Program-made: the position numbers and the translations under genes | Assembly (NCBI GenBank): GCA_002633005.1 | Contig: NMRA01000319.1 | Coordinates: 1,918 to 40,247 of the forward strand | Source: Phoronis australis | Taxonomy: Eukaryota; Phoronida; Phoronidae | Length of the DNA stretch: 38,330 nt | Reading direction: 5' to 3' | The notes under the pieces: model-generated | What the model saw: the letters and a program-made list of their open reading frames with translations, nothing else | Told to the model about the DNA's origin: nothing | Databases searched by the model: none | Part shown: positions 1 to 9,393 of the stretch, one piece after another | How the letters are laid out: every line of letters starts with the position of its first letter | Numbering within the stretch: the first letter of the stretch is position 1

Positions 1-1593
1 ACCCTGACCCTGACCCTAACCCTAACCCTAAGCCTAACCCTAACCCTAACCCTAACCCTAAAAGCAACAATAACCCTAACCCTAACCCTAACTTTAACTA
101 TAACCCTAACCCCAACTACAAATGCAACCCCAAACCCAAACCCAACCCTAACCCTAACCCCAACTCTAATGCTAAAAATTACCCTATCACTAACCCTAAC
201 CCTAACCCTGATAACAACCGCATGGTTAGGATTAGGGTTATATTTAGAATTACCCTATCACAAACCCTAACCCTAAAAACAAGCCTATGGTTAGGATTAG
301 GGTTATATTTAGAATTACCCTATCACTAACCCTAACCCTAACCCTAAAAACAACCCTATGGTTAGGATTAGGGTTATATTTAGAGTGACGTTTAGGATTA
401 GAGTTAGGGTTAGGGTTAGGGTTGGGTTTGGGTTTGGGGTTGGGTTTGTAGTTGAGGTTAGGGTTATAATTAGATTTAATGTCAGGGTTAGGGTCAGGGT
501 TAGGGTTAGGCTTAGGGTGAGGGTTAGGGTTAGGTTAGTGTTAGTGTTAGGGTTAGGGATATGTTTAGGGTTAGGATTAGGGTTAGGGTTAGGATTAGGT
601 TAGGTTGAGGGTTCGGGTTAGGGTTAGTGTTAGGGAAAGGCTTAGGGTTAGGTTTAGGGTTAAGTTTAGGGTCAAGGTTAGGGTTATTTTTAGGGTTCGG
701 ATTAGTGTTGACGTTAGTGCTACCGTTAGTGTTAGGGTGAGGCTTAAGTTTAGAGTTAGGGTTATTTTTAGGGTTAGGATTAGGTTTTACGTTAGGGTTA
801 TTTTTAGGCTTAGGTTTAGGGTTCGGTTAGGGTTAGGGTTAGGGTTAGGTTTAGGGTTAGTTTTAGGTTTAGGTTATTGTAGGGGTTAGGGTAAAGTGTA
901 GGGTTAGTGTTAGGTTAAGGGTTGGGGCTAGGTTTGGGGTTATGGTTACGCTTGGGGTTATGTTTGAGGTTGGGTTTAGCGTTGGGCTTAGGGTTGGGTT
1001 TAGGGTTGGTTTTAGGACAAGGGCTAGGGCTAGGGCAAGGGCTAGGACTGGGGCTAGGGCTAATGCTAGGGCTAGGGTTAGGGCTAGGACTAGGGCTAAG
1101 GCTACGGCTAGGATTGGGGCTATTGCTAGCGCTATGGATAGGGCTAGGTCTTTGGCTAGGGCTAGGTCTAGGGCTAGGTCTCGGGCTTGGGTTAGGTTTT
1201 GGGTTAGGGTTAGGGGAGTTAGGCTGTTAACGTTGTTATGGTTAGGGCTGGGTTTGGGGTTGGGATTGGGTTTGGGCTTGGGTTTGGGTTTGGGATTGGT
1301 TTTATGGTTAGGGTTAGTGTTAGGGTTGGGGCTAGGGTTATGGTTAGGTTTACCGTTACGTTTATGGCTAGGGTTAGGGTAAGGGCTAGGTCTAGTGTTA
1401 TGTCTAGGCCTAAGGTTACGGTTAGGTTTGAAGTTTAGGTTTAGGGTTAACTTTAGGGTTAGGGTTAGGGTTAAGGTTGGGATTAGGGATAGGGTTAAGT
1501 TCAGGGTTGGGGTTGAGGTTGGTTTTGGGGTTAGGACTATTGTAAGGGTTAGTGTTAGGGTTAAGGTTAGTGTTAGGGTTAGGGTTAGGATTA
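1..1593. repeat. Degenerate telomere-like TTAGGG tract with strand switch
   Basis: The tract is built almost entirely of hexamers related to TTAGGG. Positions 1-340 read mostly as CCCTAA and about 355-1593 mostly as TTAGGG, so orientation switches inside the tract. Many units are variants (TTGGGG, TTTGGG, GGGCTA, TTAGTG, TTAGGC) and perfect runs are short, so it is not a freshly telomerase-made array. It stops abruptly near 1593. Long stop-free frames within it are a by-product of a period-6 repeat and are not genes. It could be a subtelomeric or interstitial telomere-like satellite, or a decayed chromosome end, since it lies at the edge of the sequence. Confidence 0.95.
170..420. repeat. Higher-order repeat mixing CCCTAA and TTAGGG blocks
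   Basis: A composite unit containing ATGGTTAGGATTAGGG, then TATATTTAGAATTACC, then CCCTATCAC, then CCCTAA units and an AAAACAA linker is repeated. The ATGGTTAGG anchors are at 222, 287 and 358, giving periods of 65 and 71 bases. The 6-base difference is one telomeric hexamer. Each unit holds both strand orientations, so the tract's strand switch is embedded in a repeated module. Confidence 0.8.
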
Positions 1594-1599
1594 GAAGAT

Positions 1600-2740
1600 T
1601 CTATCCAGGTCAACATCTAAGGCTGACGACGCCTACTTATCTGCTGCTGATAGCCACTTGATTCGCTCCTTCTTTGCCGTATCTGGTGGACCTGCTTAAC
1701 TGGCTGGGATTCGATTCCGAAATACTTCACCTTCTCCTACTAATGCTTCCGTCTGTTGCACGTCATCTTGCCTTTGTGGATTTTCAACCCTCTTATATGC
1801 TTCAGAATCTTTCCACACACACACAAGTTCTTGATGCTAAATCGGTCTTCGTAATCGTAGTCCTATTTGGTCAGGTCGTTGCCGTTTGTGGTCTGTCGTT
1901 GGACTCTTGTTGCATCCTCCCTCTGGGAGAGTCTTGAGGTTGTCTTTCTGATAATTTGGATGTTACGGTATGAATGGGTGTGTTTTCGCTAACACTTCAG
2001 ACGGACAGCTAATCCGAGCTGAGCTCGATGCTACTTTTCCAAGCTGTTATTAATCTCTCCCGATGTCTATTCAGATTCGCCGATAACTAGAATTTACCTT
2101 AAACACGTGATGGAACTGTGCTCAACCGTCATCTTCAGTTGGTCTCCTACTGTTCTTAGTGGTTTCGTCCCTAAACTAAGACCATCTCTAGTAGGCAGGT
2201 CAACAGAGTTGATCAGGCTCTGCCCGACGGTTGTTGATGGTATTGCTGTTGGTGCTTCATCCAAATCCAACAACATGCCTGTTCAGCTTCGATGGCCACA
2301 TCGCGTAGAAGAGCCTTCTTTCCTGCCACAGAGACACCTAGAGACGTCGCCATAGTAGTGACTCAACTGGCAGGAAAACCACGGCAGTCAACCTCCACAG
2401 AAAATCTTCAACACCTCCAGCCGTTAACGTGGCAGTCACTCTTCAGTTCTGTGTACTTCAGGTTCTTCCTCACACGTGCCCTACTCTCTCACGAATTGGT
2501 GAGCTCGATCAGAATGATCTGGTGGGAACCGTCCGAATAAAGGACCAAATCAGGGCGCTGGGTAGTCTGGACAATGTGCTGTGGGAAGGATGACTGGTGA
2601 CCGGCAAGATCAACTCACATTTTCCAGTCGTTGGCTGTGAGTAGGCCACAAGTCTTCTGTGATCCTGGTGAGCATGAGACTTGTTCCCGGTTATCACGTT
2701 AATTTCTGTTAGGTGCAAGAGCTGTGAGCCGACCTTATGA
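1600..2740. other. No recognised gene; pyrimidine-rich sequence next to the telomere-like tract
   Basis: All reading frames are broken and the longest open stretches (about 80-90 codons) have no family I recognise. The segment is C/T-rich on the + strand compared with the AT-rich remainder. It may be a subtelomeric repeat or decayed transposon, but I see no diagnostic motif. Confidence 0.4.
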
Positions 2741-2744
2741 ATAG

Positions 2745-2990
2745 AGACATGCGCACACCCAGGGGGGCTTGGGGGGATCGAACGAGTCCCCATCTGGTGA
2801 AGTGGGTAAAAAGGTCCGCCTCCAAGAAACAAAACGTCCAAAAAATAGAGACAAATGTCCACTAAAAAGGCACAGACGCACAGTTCACAGATCGGAAGGT
2901 GGTACCATGCTTTTTTAGTCCTCCCGTTTTTTTGTTAGCGAAAGGTCCACCTTGTCAAAGATTCGAGCCCCCATATTAAAGGGCGGGCGC
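2745..2990 (-). repeat. Dispersed repeat, copy 1 (CCCCCAAGCCCCCC end)
   Basis: On the minus strand this reads TTTTTAGTGGACATTTGTC, then GGACCTTTTTACCCACTTCA, then a GATCCCCCCAAGCCCCCCTG end and a GGGTGTGCGC tail. The same order occurs on the + strand at about 12280-12455 (TTTAGTGGACTTTTGCCCC, CTTTTTGCTCACTTCACC, GAGCCCCCTGAGCCCCCCC, GGGTGCGCGC). Two diverged copies in opposite orientation support a dispersed element. Its class is unknown. A SINE or short DNA transposon is possible. Confidence 0.65.
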
Positions 2991-3027
2991 GCACATGTAG
3001 ACATGCAACCTACTTGTTCAATAACTG

Positions 3028-3478
3028 CAAGTTATGCTTTTGTCACTTAGAGGAGTCCATGTTCATGAATCCTCGTATGAAGAACAAGCTGGTATGGAAC
3101 GCTGTGCCAACAATATTAGAAGTTCCAAATCCACCAAAAATGAAGATATCGGAAAATTTCCGGAAATTACGTAGATTACGGCTCTGCAATAGACTTAATT
3201 GCATGCCTGATTATTGTCTCTCAAAGCAAGTATTTTACTACGTCATCACGCGTAGACAGGACAATTGGTCAAAACCTGTTTTTATTATGGTCGATTACAA
3301 TGAAACGTTTAATGAGAGGTTCGCCTGTGATTTGGAGAGAGTCAAAGTGAAACTGGTGGATCTTTCAGAGTCTGAATTAAGGGCTGACATTTTTATCAAA
3401 CCCAAGAAAAATTATTTAAAACAAACTATGAAACTGAAAAACTTAACATTTCTGGAGAAAAAACTTCCTATTATCTAA
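3028..3478 (+). pseudogene. THAP zinc-finger domain, C-terminal half (exon or relic)
   Basis: The frame begins just after a possible acceptor (AACTGCAAG) and reads LCFCHLEESMFMNP, then KNKLVWNAVPTILEVP. This matches the second half of the THAP DNA-binding domain: the C-x2-H zinc ligands (C-F-C-H), the EESMFMNP segment and the invariant AVPT box. The N-terminal C-x2-4-C half is not visible upstream, where a dispersed repeat lies. After the AVPT box about 110 residues continue without a family I recognise, to a stop at 3476-3478. THAP domains occur in host transcription regulators and in P-element-like or other transposases, and this fragment does not say which. The inverted LINE begins directly to its right, so the insertion may have split the gene. 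I treat it as a relic or single exon. Confidence 0.65.
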
Positions 3479-3484
3479 ATTTAG

Positions 3485-4765
3485 AAGTTGAGTATGAGCC
3501 GATTCTAAGAAAGTCGGGCTTCATACGCTTTCTCTTTCTGTTTAAGCAAATCACGGAAAGCTTTCTTTTTTACTTTATACATGTTAAGGTAAAAGACAGA
3601 AGAGTTTTTACAAAACAGTTTTAAAGACCATATTTTGCTCGTTTGGCCAAAGCCAATTCATCATCCCACCAGGGTGGCTGCTTTGTCCGAGAGTTTTGGT
3701 TTACTTTAGTTTTACTATTCGTAGATGTACGAGTTTTCATGGTAGATACGGCCGACTGCCACAGCAAATCTGTTATGGATCTGACCACATTATTTAGATT
3801 GCCACTAGCCACCGAGCTATCCATGGCCGCCGTACAATTCTCAGCGCCAGTTGAAAAAACATGAGAGAATGCCGGTTCATTAGAGCTCTGCCACTGAATC
3901 CGGCTATTCGGGTGTAACAATGGAACCATAGGAGGATTGATCTCTGACCTGCAACACCTAAACTTACAAATAACTGGCAGATGATCAGATTCATCCCATT
4001 CATCCACAGAAAATCCCTTACTAAATCAAATAGTTGTGTAGATAATAATACATAATCCACTAAACTACGTCCACCTACCGGCAGACAGGTAAACTCACGC
4101 CTAGTGTCACCGGTGAAACGACCGTAGACAATATGAATACTAAGTTCGTGACATAACTCAATGAGAGTTTTACCAAAATTGTTTACAATTTCGTCCTTAG
4201 AATTCCTAAGCAAATTAAATGTATCCGCTTCGTACCAGTCCTGGCATGGCAAATATTTTGGGCTATCATCTAAAAACAAGCCTACCATATTCCCTGTTCT
4301 GGCATTGAGATCGCCCACAATAGCCAACGAACAATCACTGAAACGATCAGTCAAGCTGGTAATCTCTCTATGCAACAATAATACACCGCTGTTCCCTGGT
4401 AAACCAGTGCCATTTAAATATGAACTTGAACCTTCAAAGAACATCAAAACATCATGAACAACACCAAATAGTTCCCTCTCGCACTTCAAACAGATACCAA
4501 AGGGAAACTGTAAATGTATATGCGCTTGAAATATTTAGAAATTGACTGTTTAATGAAAATACTAACGCCTCCAGAGTATCTAGCTTTTCTTTTTTTCAAA
4601 TTATAACATAGATTAAACGAGTCATAGCCTGACAGCTGAAATTGATCTGAGAGTTTTGCCCATGTTTCACATATACAAATTATGTCGTAAGTAGATAAGT
4701 ACATTTGGACATCGTCCCTATTTTATTTTCTAATCCTTGTGCATTCCAAGAAACCATTGAAAGTG
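3485..4765 (-). mobile_element. LINE ORF2, N-terminal endonuclease (APE-type) and linker, inactivated
   Basis: The minus strand encodes, over several frames, an exonuclease-endonuclease-phosphatase domain of non-LTR retrotransposons. It begins near 4758 with VSWNAQGLENK, followed by YDIICICETWAKL (the ETW metal-binding region), SGGVSIFIK, AIVGDLNARTG (GDxNAR motif), GRSLVDYVLLS and WDESDHLPVICKF (the catalytic SDH motif). A linker follows with WWDDELALAKRAKYGL (about 3621-3680) and LNMYKVKKKAFRDLLKQKE (about 3500-3570). Frameshifts separate the pieces, so it is dead. Coding then resumes on the opposite strand after 6095, at the place expected for the same element, which points to a 5' inversion. 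The family is related to L1/CR1/L2-type elements with an L1-like ORF1; the exact clade is unresolved. Confidence 0.87.
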
Positions 4766-5211
4766 TAGGGTCGTGGCCTGACCACTAGTAACCTGCTGTG
4801 CCATTCACTTCAGGTCCGTAAACACCAGTTTCCGGGGGTTGTCCAGAAACCATAACCATGGGCTTGTGCTCCATCACCTCGTCTAATTCGATATTGTACA
4901 CATAAACACGACCTTGATATATTAATTTGTCTCACCTAATCTTTTATCCAGTTCTTACCACGTGAGAATTCATACAGACGCCGCTCGCCTTCTTCACAGC
5001 TGCGGAGAAGTCCTGAGTGACGAAGATATCAGTGTTATTGTTCTTCTTACTCTCTAGAACCTTGTCTTTATCTTTAGACCTCATTTTTGTGATTATCGGG
5101 CGATGCTTGTTTGCAGTTTTGGGGCCAAGTTTGTGAGCTCATTCGATTATGACACCATCAACATCCAGGCAGTCCTTCAAAAAGTCGGTAACTTTGGACT
5201 CAGACTTTATT

Positions 5212-5240
5212 TATTGTAATAATAATAATAATTATTATTA

Positions 5241-5280
<40 letters not shown>

Positions 5281-5610
5281 GTGATATTTAAAATGAGGGT
5301 GGCCTCTTCAGTGATAGCACTGCTTTCCAAGAGGGCCCTCAACAAGAAAAACAGTAATATAATACAATGAAGTAATAAAACAACAATAATGAAATATACG
5401 CAACAAAGATACAATTAAAACAGGTAAGGTTGAGAATTAAGACAATAATTAAATGACAAATAATGGTAAAAGTTTAACTAAGACAGATGAAATAAATTAA
5501 GAGATGACTCTAGACAATGAGAGTATTTACGACAATGAAAAAATGACACGATTAAGACAGGCAGGGTATAAAAGGTTAAGTAAATTACAGCCACTTTTTA
5601 ACATTAACTT
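5212..5610 (-). mobile_element. 3' tail of a second LINE inserted in ORF1, with ATT microsatellite
   Basis: The ORF1 reading frame is broken by about 400 AT-rich, non-coding bases. On the minus strand it ends with a hairpin (5294-5341: arms TGAGGGTGGCCTCTT and AAGAGGGCCCTCA on the + strand) followed by an (ATT/AAT)n tail at about 5216-5281. This is the layout of a 5'-truncated LINE 3' end with a microsatellite tail. A relative lies at about 22450-22620. The element shares the orientation of the ORF1 it interrupts. Confidence 0.7.
5216..5281. repeat. ATT/AAT trinucleotide microsatellite
   Basis: About 20 units of ATT (preceded by AAT in the opposite sense) form a nearly pure microsatellite immediately beyond the LINE 3' hairpin. 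It is best read as the expanded 3' tail of that retrotransposon. Confidence 0.95.
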
Positions 5611-6094
5611 TAAAGGTAGTAATTGAATTGAACTGTTCCCACGATTCATGATTCTCCTCTGGTATGCCATGAAAGATCAAGTTGTCGCGTCTTGATCGAT
5701 TCTCTGGGTCGTCTAATTTAGACTCAAGATTTTTCACCTTTTCTTGTAGACGACGGTTTTCCTCTCGTGTTGCGTAGTAATCTTGTCGCAGAGCATCTAG
5801 TTCTTTAAATACATCCTAATTCAAGTTCTCAAATTTATCGTTCAAAAGTTTCAATAGCTCTCTGTTAGAAATGTCAGAACTACCGTAGAAGAGTCCGGTT
5901 ATTAGATAAGACGTGATCCCCCGGGTTTGTGGCCTACTACTGATTGGACTGTTCTTGGGAGGCATGGTGAGACATCATTTACGTAATAGTAGTTTCACAA
6001 TCGATGTAGGTCGAGAATATCAAAATGTCCGACCACTACTCTTTCAGCAATGACAGAGCGACAGCTCAAAGTTTGCAGTAACAGATAATAAAAA

Positions 6095-7740
6095 CACGCA
6101 TGGGACTTAACTCACCAAAGAGCACCACCACAAATAAAAGTCTTTCTGGCTTGATAACAATTAAAGTGCAGAAACCAGGTTACGAGTGCATGAAACATAA
6201 AATTAGGGAGAGACAAACTTCAAGCGTGGCAATACTGCGACAAGGCCTGCCCGACTTATTGAAGCCATTAAACGTTCCAAAAATAACCCTAAGGAGTTCT
6301 GGCAAATAATTAAATCCAATATTTGGACATCCCCTATGTCTTCTACAATTAGTCCGCAGAAATGGCACGACTATTTCAAGGATTTATTGAATCAAAACTG
6401 CTCTATTGACGAGTCCTTGAGTCAATTTGCCGCGCAGGAAATGATTGAACATGATACATGTACAGTAGTTCGTGTGAAAAGTGCAGTAACAATTTCCCAT
6501 CTGATCTTAATACTGACTTCTTGCCTTCTGAAATATATGAGGCCATTGAACAATTGCCTAACGGCAAGGCTGTGGGTTATGATGGCGTGATCTTTGAAAT
6601 GCTGAAGTGCACAAAGATAACTATAGCGTCAGTCTTGCATAAGATATTTAATGCAATATTTGATTCTGGGTATTATCCCTAGACATGGTGTGACGCAGTG
6701 CTTACTCCAGTACATAAACAAGGTAATATCAATGACGGAAATAACTATAGAGGTATCTCCCTGTTGTCTGTTTTGGAAAAACTTTTTACTAAACTTTTAA
6801 ATAATCGTCTTTATTACTTGGCTGAAAATAATGATAAACTTTATGAGTTCTTAAGCTGGGTTTAGAAATGGCTACTCTACGATTGACCAAGTGTTTACAC
6901 TTCAAGCTATGTGCCACAAGTATTTGAGTCGGCGGGGTGGGAGATTTTACTGTGCTTTTGTAGATTTCTCGAAGGCATTCAATCGAATCCCACATAATTT
7001 ACTCTTCCATAGATTGAAAAACATTGATGTGCATGGTAAAATTTTCAACATAATCCGCTCTATGTATAGTAAGTTGCGCACTTGAGTGAAAACTCAAGAT
7101 GGTCTTACAGAGTTCTTTGATTGTAATGTTGGTACTCGCCAGTGTTGCATGATCAGCCTAATCATATTTGTGTTGTATCTAAATGAATTTCTGGATATAT
7201 GAGTGTGAAAAGTAATATTAATAGCACATATCTCAGCGAACTAGTGCTAAGAGTTAACTCCCTACTGTTCGCAGGCGATATGGTGTTATGTCCGTCTACC
7301 GCCATCCACTTACAACGTATGCTTAATTGTTTGGCAAGAATTTTGCAAATCATGGGGCACGCTAGTAAACTTGAAAAAACTTAGGTGGTCGTTTTCAGAA
7401 ATGGTGGTCCCCTTAGACGATATGATAAATGGTTTTACAATGGAACATTGGTTGATGTGGTGCCTCATTACAAATACCTTGGACTACTCATTACTCCAAA
7501 AGTTTCGTGGACCAAAGCCATTAGAGCCTTATCTATTCAAGCAAATAAAGCTGCCTCTGCATCTCTTCGTTTTCCCCTGACATAATTTTATTACGCTAAT
7601 TACTATCATGCGACCCCATCGGTACATGTATTTTACAATGTCCAAAAGTCATATGGTCATTTTAGGAGGACTTTAAATGAAAGCTCTGTGCATTCATATA
7701 ATAAAAATCTTTTAAAACTATGATATTATATCTGTATCGT
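6095..7740 (+). mobile_element. LINE reverse transcriptase half (ORF2), inactivated
   Basis: Plus-strand pieces give successive reverse transcriptase blocks of a non-LTR element: NNPKEFWQIIKSNIW and WHDYFKDLL (about 6280-6390), LPNGKAVGYDGVIFEMLK (about 6550-6605), VLTPVHKQGNINDGNNYRGI (about 6700-6755), FVDFSKAFNRIPHNL (about 6957-7000), LLFAGDMVL (about 7266-7292), and KYLGLLITPKVSW (about 7470-7510). The catalytic FADD box reads FAGD, so one metal-binding aspartate is lost. Stops at about 6680, 7083 and 7199 and several frameshifts confirm inactivity. Post-RT sequence is traceable to about 7730 and the expected C-terminal Cys-His knuckle is missing. It begins where the inverted endonuclease/linker half leaves off, so the two halves are probably one twin-primed insertion. 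Confidence 0.88.
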
Positions 7741-7794
7741 GTCACTATCAGAGAAATAATTAATAAGGATTAGTGCGAATCCGAGGCGCGTAGC

Positions 7795-7940
7795 GCCGAG
7801 TCGGGGGGGGGGAGGTGTAAGACTTTTTTGTTTTTTGTAGCCGAATTCGTTCCTTGCGCCTTTTTGAAATTTTTATTTTGACCGTGTCCCACGGGGATTA
7901 AACCCCCTGAACCCCCCCACATAGATCCGCCTCTGTAATC
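7795..7940 (+). repeat. G-run and ACCCCCTGAACCCCCC repeat, possibly related to the 2745/12280 family
   Basis: A run of 11 or more G near 7803 is followed by GCGCCTTTTTGAAATTTTTA and ACCCCCTGAACCCCCCCA before CGCCTCTG. This order resembles the dispersed repeats at 2745-2990 and 12280-12455, but similarity is loose outside the C-rich block. Family membership is tentative. Confidence 0.4.
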
Positions 7941-8688
7941 CGTGTGTAAAAGTAGGCACATAGTCTCTAGTTTACTATTGGCTTCAGATTACATCACGTA
8001 ACACCTGCGTTCCAAATTTCTATACAAGAGGTTCGCCCCATTCAACCATTTTCATAAACTTCTCCCAGACGAAATATTCCAAGATAGAAGTGGCAGATGT
8101 TTCCGAGAACTATCAAATGCCTCATCCGCTTCTGGACTGATAAGCTTCACCTTGTTTTGTATTTGTTCTATATTTGGTCCACTGTTCTATTTTTGCAGAT
8201 TGTGTTTTTATCAAATAAGCAACCGAATGTTGGGCTTTCAGACAGCAAAAGGTAATAGAATTCACGGTTGCAAGCAAGCTGTGTTAAACTGTCCCAGTCT
8301 TTGTTTTAGTAAATTACTTATTACTTATTAATAGATATTGTCATTGTAATTTTGCAATGTTACGTTTTTGCCACGCATTACCCAAAACTTTCTCAGTTCT
8401 TGTAGAGCAAGTAAAGCTTAGTTATGTAGTAATTAGTAATTAATATTTGTTCACTTTTCAGATTAGACATCGCCGCTTTAAAAAGATTATATGTTAATAA
8501 TTAAGTATTTTAAATACATGTAAACGTTATATTTGCATGTATTTTCACAGCGATGAAAATAGACCATAGGCACATGCTGTTCCACTGTACTAAATTCGTG
8601 CATTTTATACTTTTGATGACTTAAAGTTCTGATTCGACTTTGGAACCACTGGCAGGTTGTATTAAGTCAACACTCTTTATGGCACCAA

Positions 8689-8724
8689 TGACGTCACGTC
8701 GAAATTGTAGAGTATTTGACGTCA
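8689..8724. promoter_or_regulatory. Pair of palindromic cAMP-response elements
   Basis: Two exact copies of TGACGTCA, the full CREB/ATF consensus, lie at 8689-8696 and 8717-8724, 28 bases apart. They may be regulatory, but no gene start is recognisable nearby. They lie in the segment absent from the alternative allele. Confidence 0.5.
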
Positions 8725-9067
8725 TGTAGCAACGAAACTTGAATCTAGGAGGTAAGCTTCGAAGCTTTATGCAGACTAGTCCGGATATTCTCGAAGTACA
8801 TGTCTTGTTCGACTAGCTTTTCTTCAGTATCCGACTGCAAGTCATGGAGAGGCTGCATTTTGCTGACAATTACCAGAGAATGGGGAGCTCAGTCGATGCT
8901 AAGGCTTTTATTGGAAAGTGGAAATATGTGACCTCAGGAAATGACAAAATTTAGTCAGGTTCAAGGTACAGTAGACCTGGGTGTTTTGTGTTTTTTCCAC
9001 ATTTTCAAAAAAAAATCTCACATGTGTCACTATAACTGCTATCGTTATAAGAAACTAGCACAAGTAA

Positions 9068-9260
9068 TGTCACTATACTACTAGATTTGTAAGCAAGTAG
9101 CCTGAAGTATGCGTATGGTTATGGCACTTTACAACAAACTACGTACGACACGTATGCCTACGTAGTCTATGAGTTACATCATGTCATTATACATTTAGCA
9201 GTGTAAGCAAGTAGCATATGTGTTTAGTTATGTCACAATACAAATGAATTTGTAAACACA
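9068..9260 (+). repeat. Two-copy degenerate tandem repeat, period about 113
   Basis: ATGTCACTATAC followed by GTAAGCAAGTAG (from 9068) recurs as ATGTCATTATAC followed by GTAAGCAAGTAG (from 9181), each with a similar downstream GTTATG/GTTATGTCAC. This is a short local duplication with no coding content. Confidence 0.6.
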
Positions 9261-9393
9261 TCAGTTTTGACTATGCGGGCACCCTCCGTGCACATTATGT
9301 GATAAAGAGACCACTCCCTCTCTGGAAAACGTATCCGTATCTATAACTGTGTATTGTTTAACCGAAGACAACGGATGCATATGGAGCACAACN

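Larger units (their letters stand above)
4780..5965 (-). mobile_element. LINE ORF1 (L1-ORF1p-like, Transposase_22 type), interrupted
   Basis: A minus-strand ATG at 5965-5963 opens MPPKNSPISSRPQTRG. An in-frame stop lies near residue 52, followed by a coiled-coil-like stretch (REENRRLQEKVKNLESKLDD) and ENRSRRDNLIFHGIPEE (about 5640-5720), the hallmark junction into the RRM-like domain of L1-type ORF1 proteins. The frame is then interrupted by a foreign insert (about 5212-5610). It resumes at about 5205 with KVTDFLKDCLDVDGVIIE, AHKLGPK, RPIITKMRSKDKDKVLESKK and NTDIFVTQDFSAAVKKA, the conserved C-terminal half. ORF1p is an RNA-binding chaperone that coats LINE RNA. Stops and the insertion make this copy non-functional. 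The presumed 5'UTR lies at 5966 to about 6090. Confidence 0.82.
7641..9123. other. 1.48-kb segment present in one copy and absent from the other
   Basis: The sequence up to 7640 recurs at 9394-10070, and the sequence from 9121 recurs at 10068-10339. There the two pieces are joined directly, with a 3-base overlap (ATG) shared by both edges. Everything from 7641 to 9123 is missing from the second version. The segment starts inside the LINE and ends in AT-rich flank, so a deletion with microhomology explains it better than an insertion. It holds two CRE sites, a 14-base palindrome and a G-run repeat, and no gene. Confidence 0.85.

Noticed and set aside
358-1661. Long open frames of alternating R-V and G-L residues in the telomere-like tract
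   Set aside because: A period-6 repeat without stop triplets yields stop-free frames in several registers; composition is purely repeat-derived.
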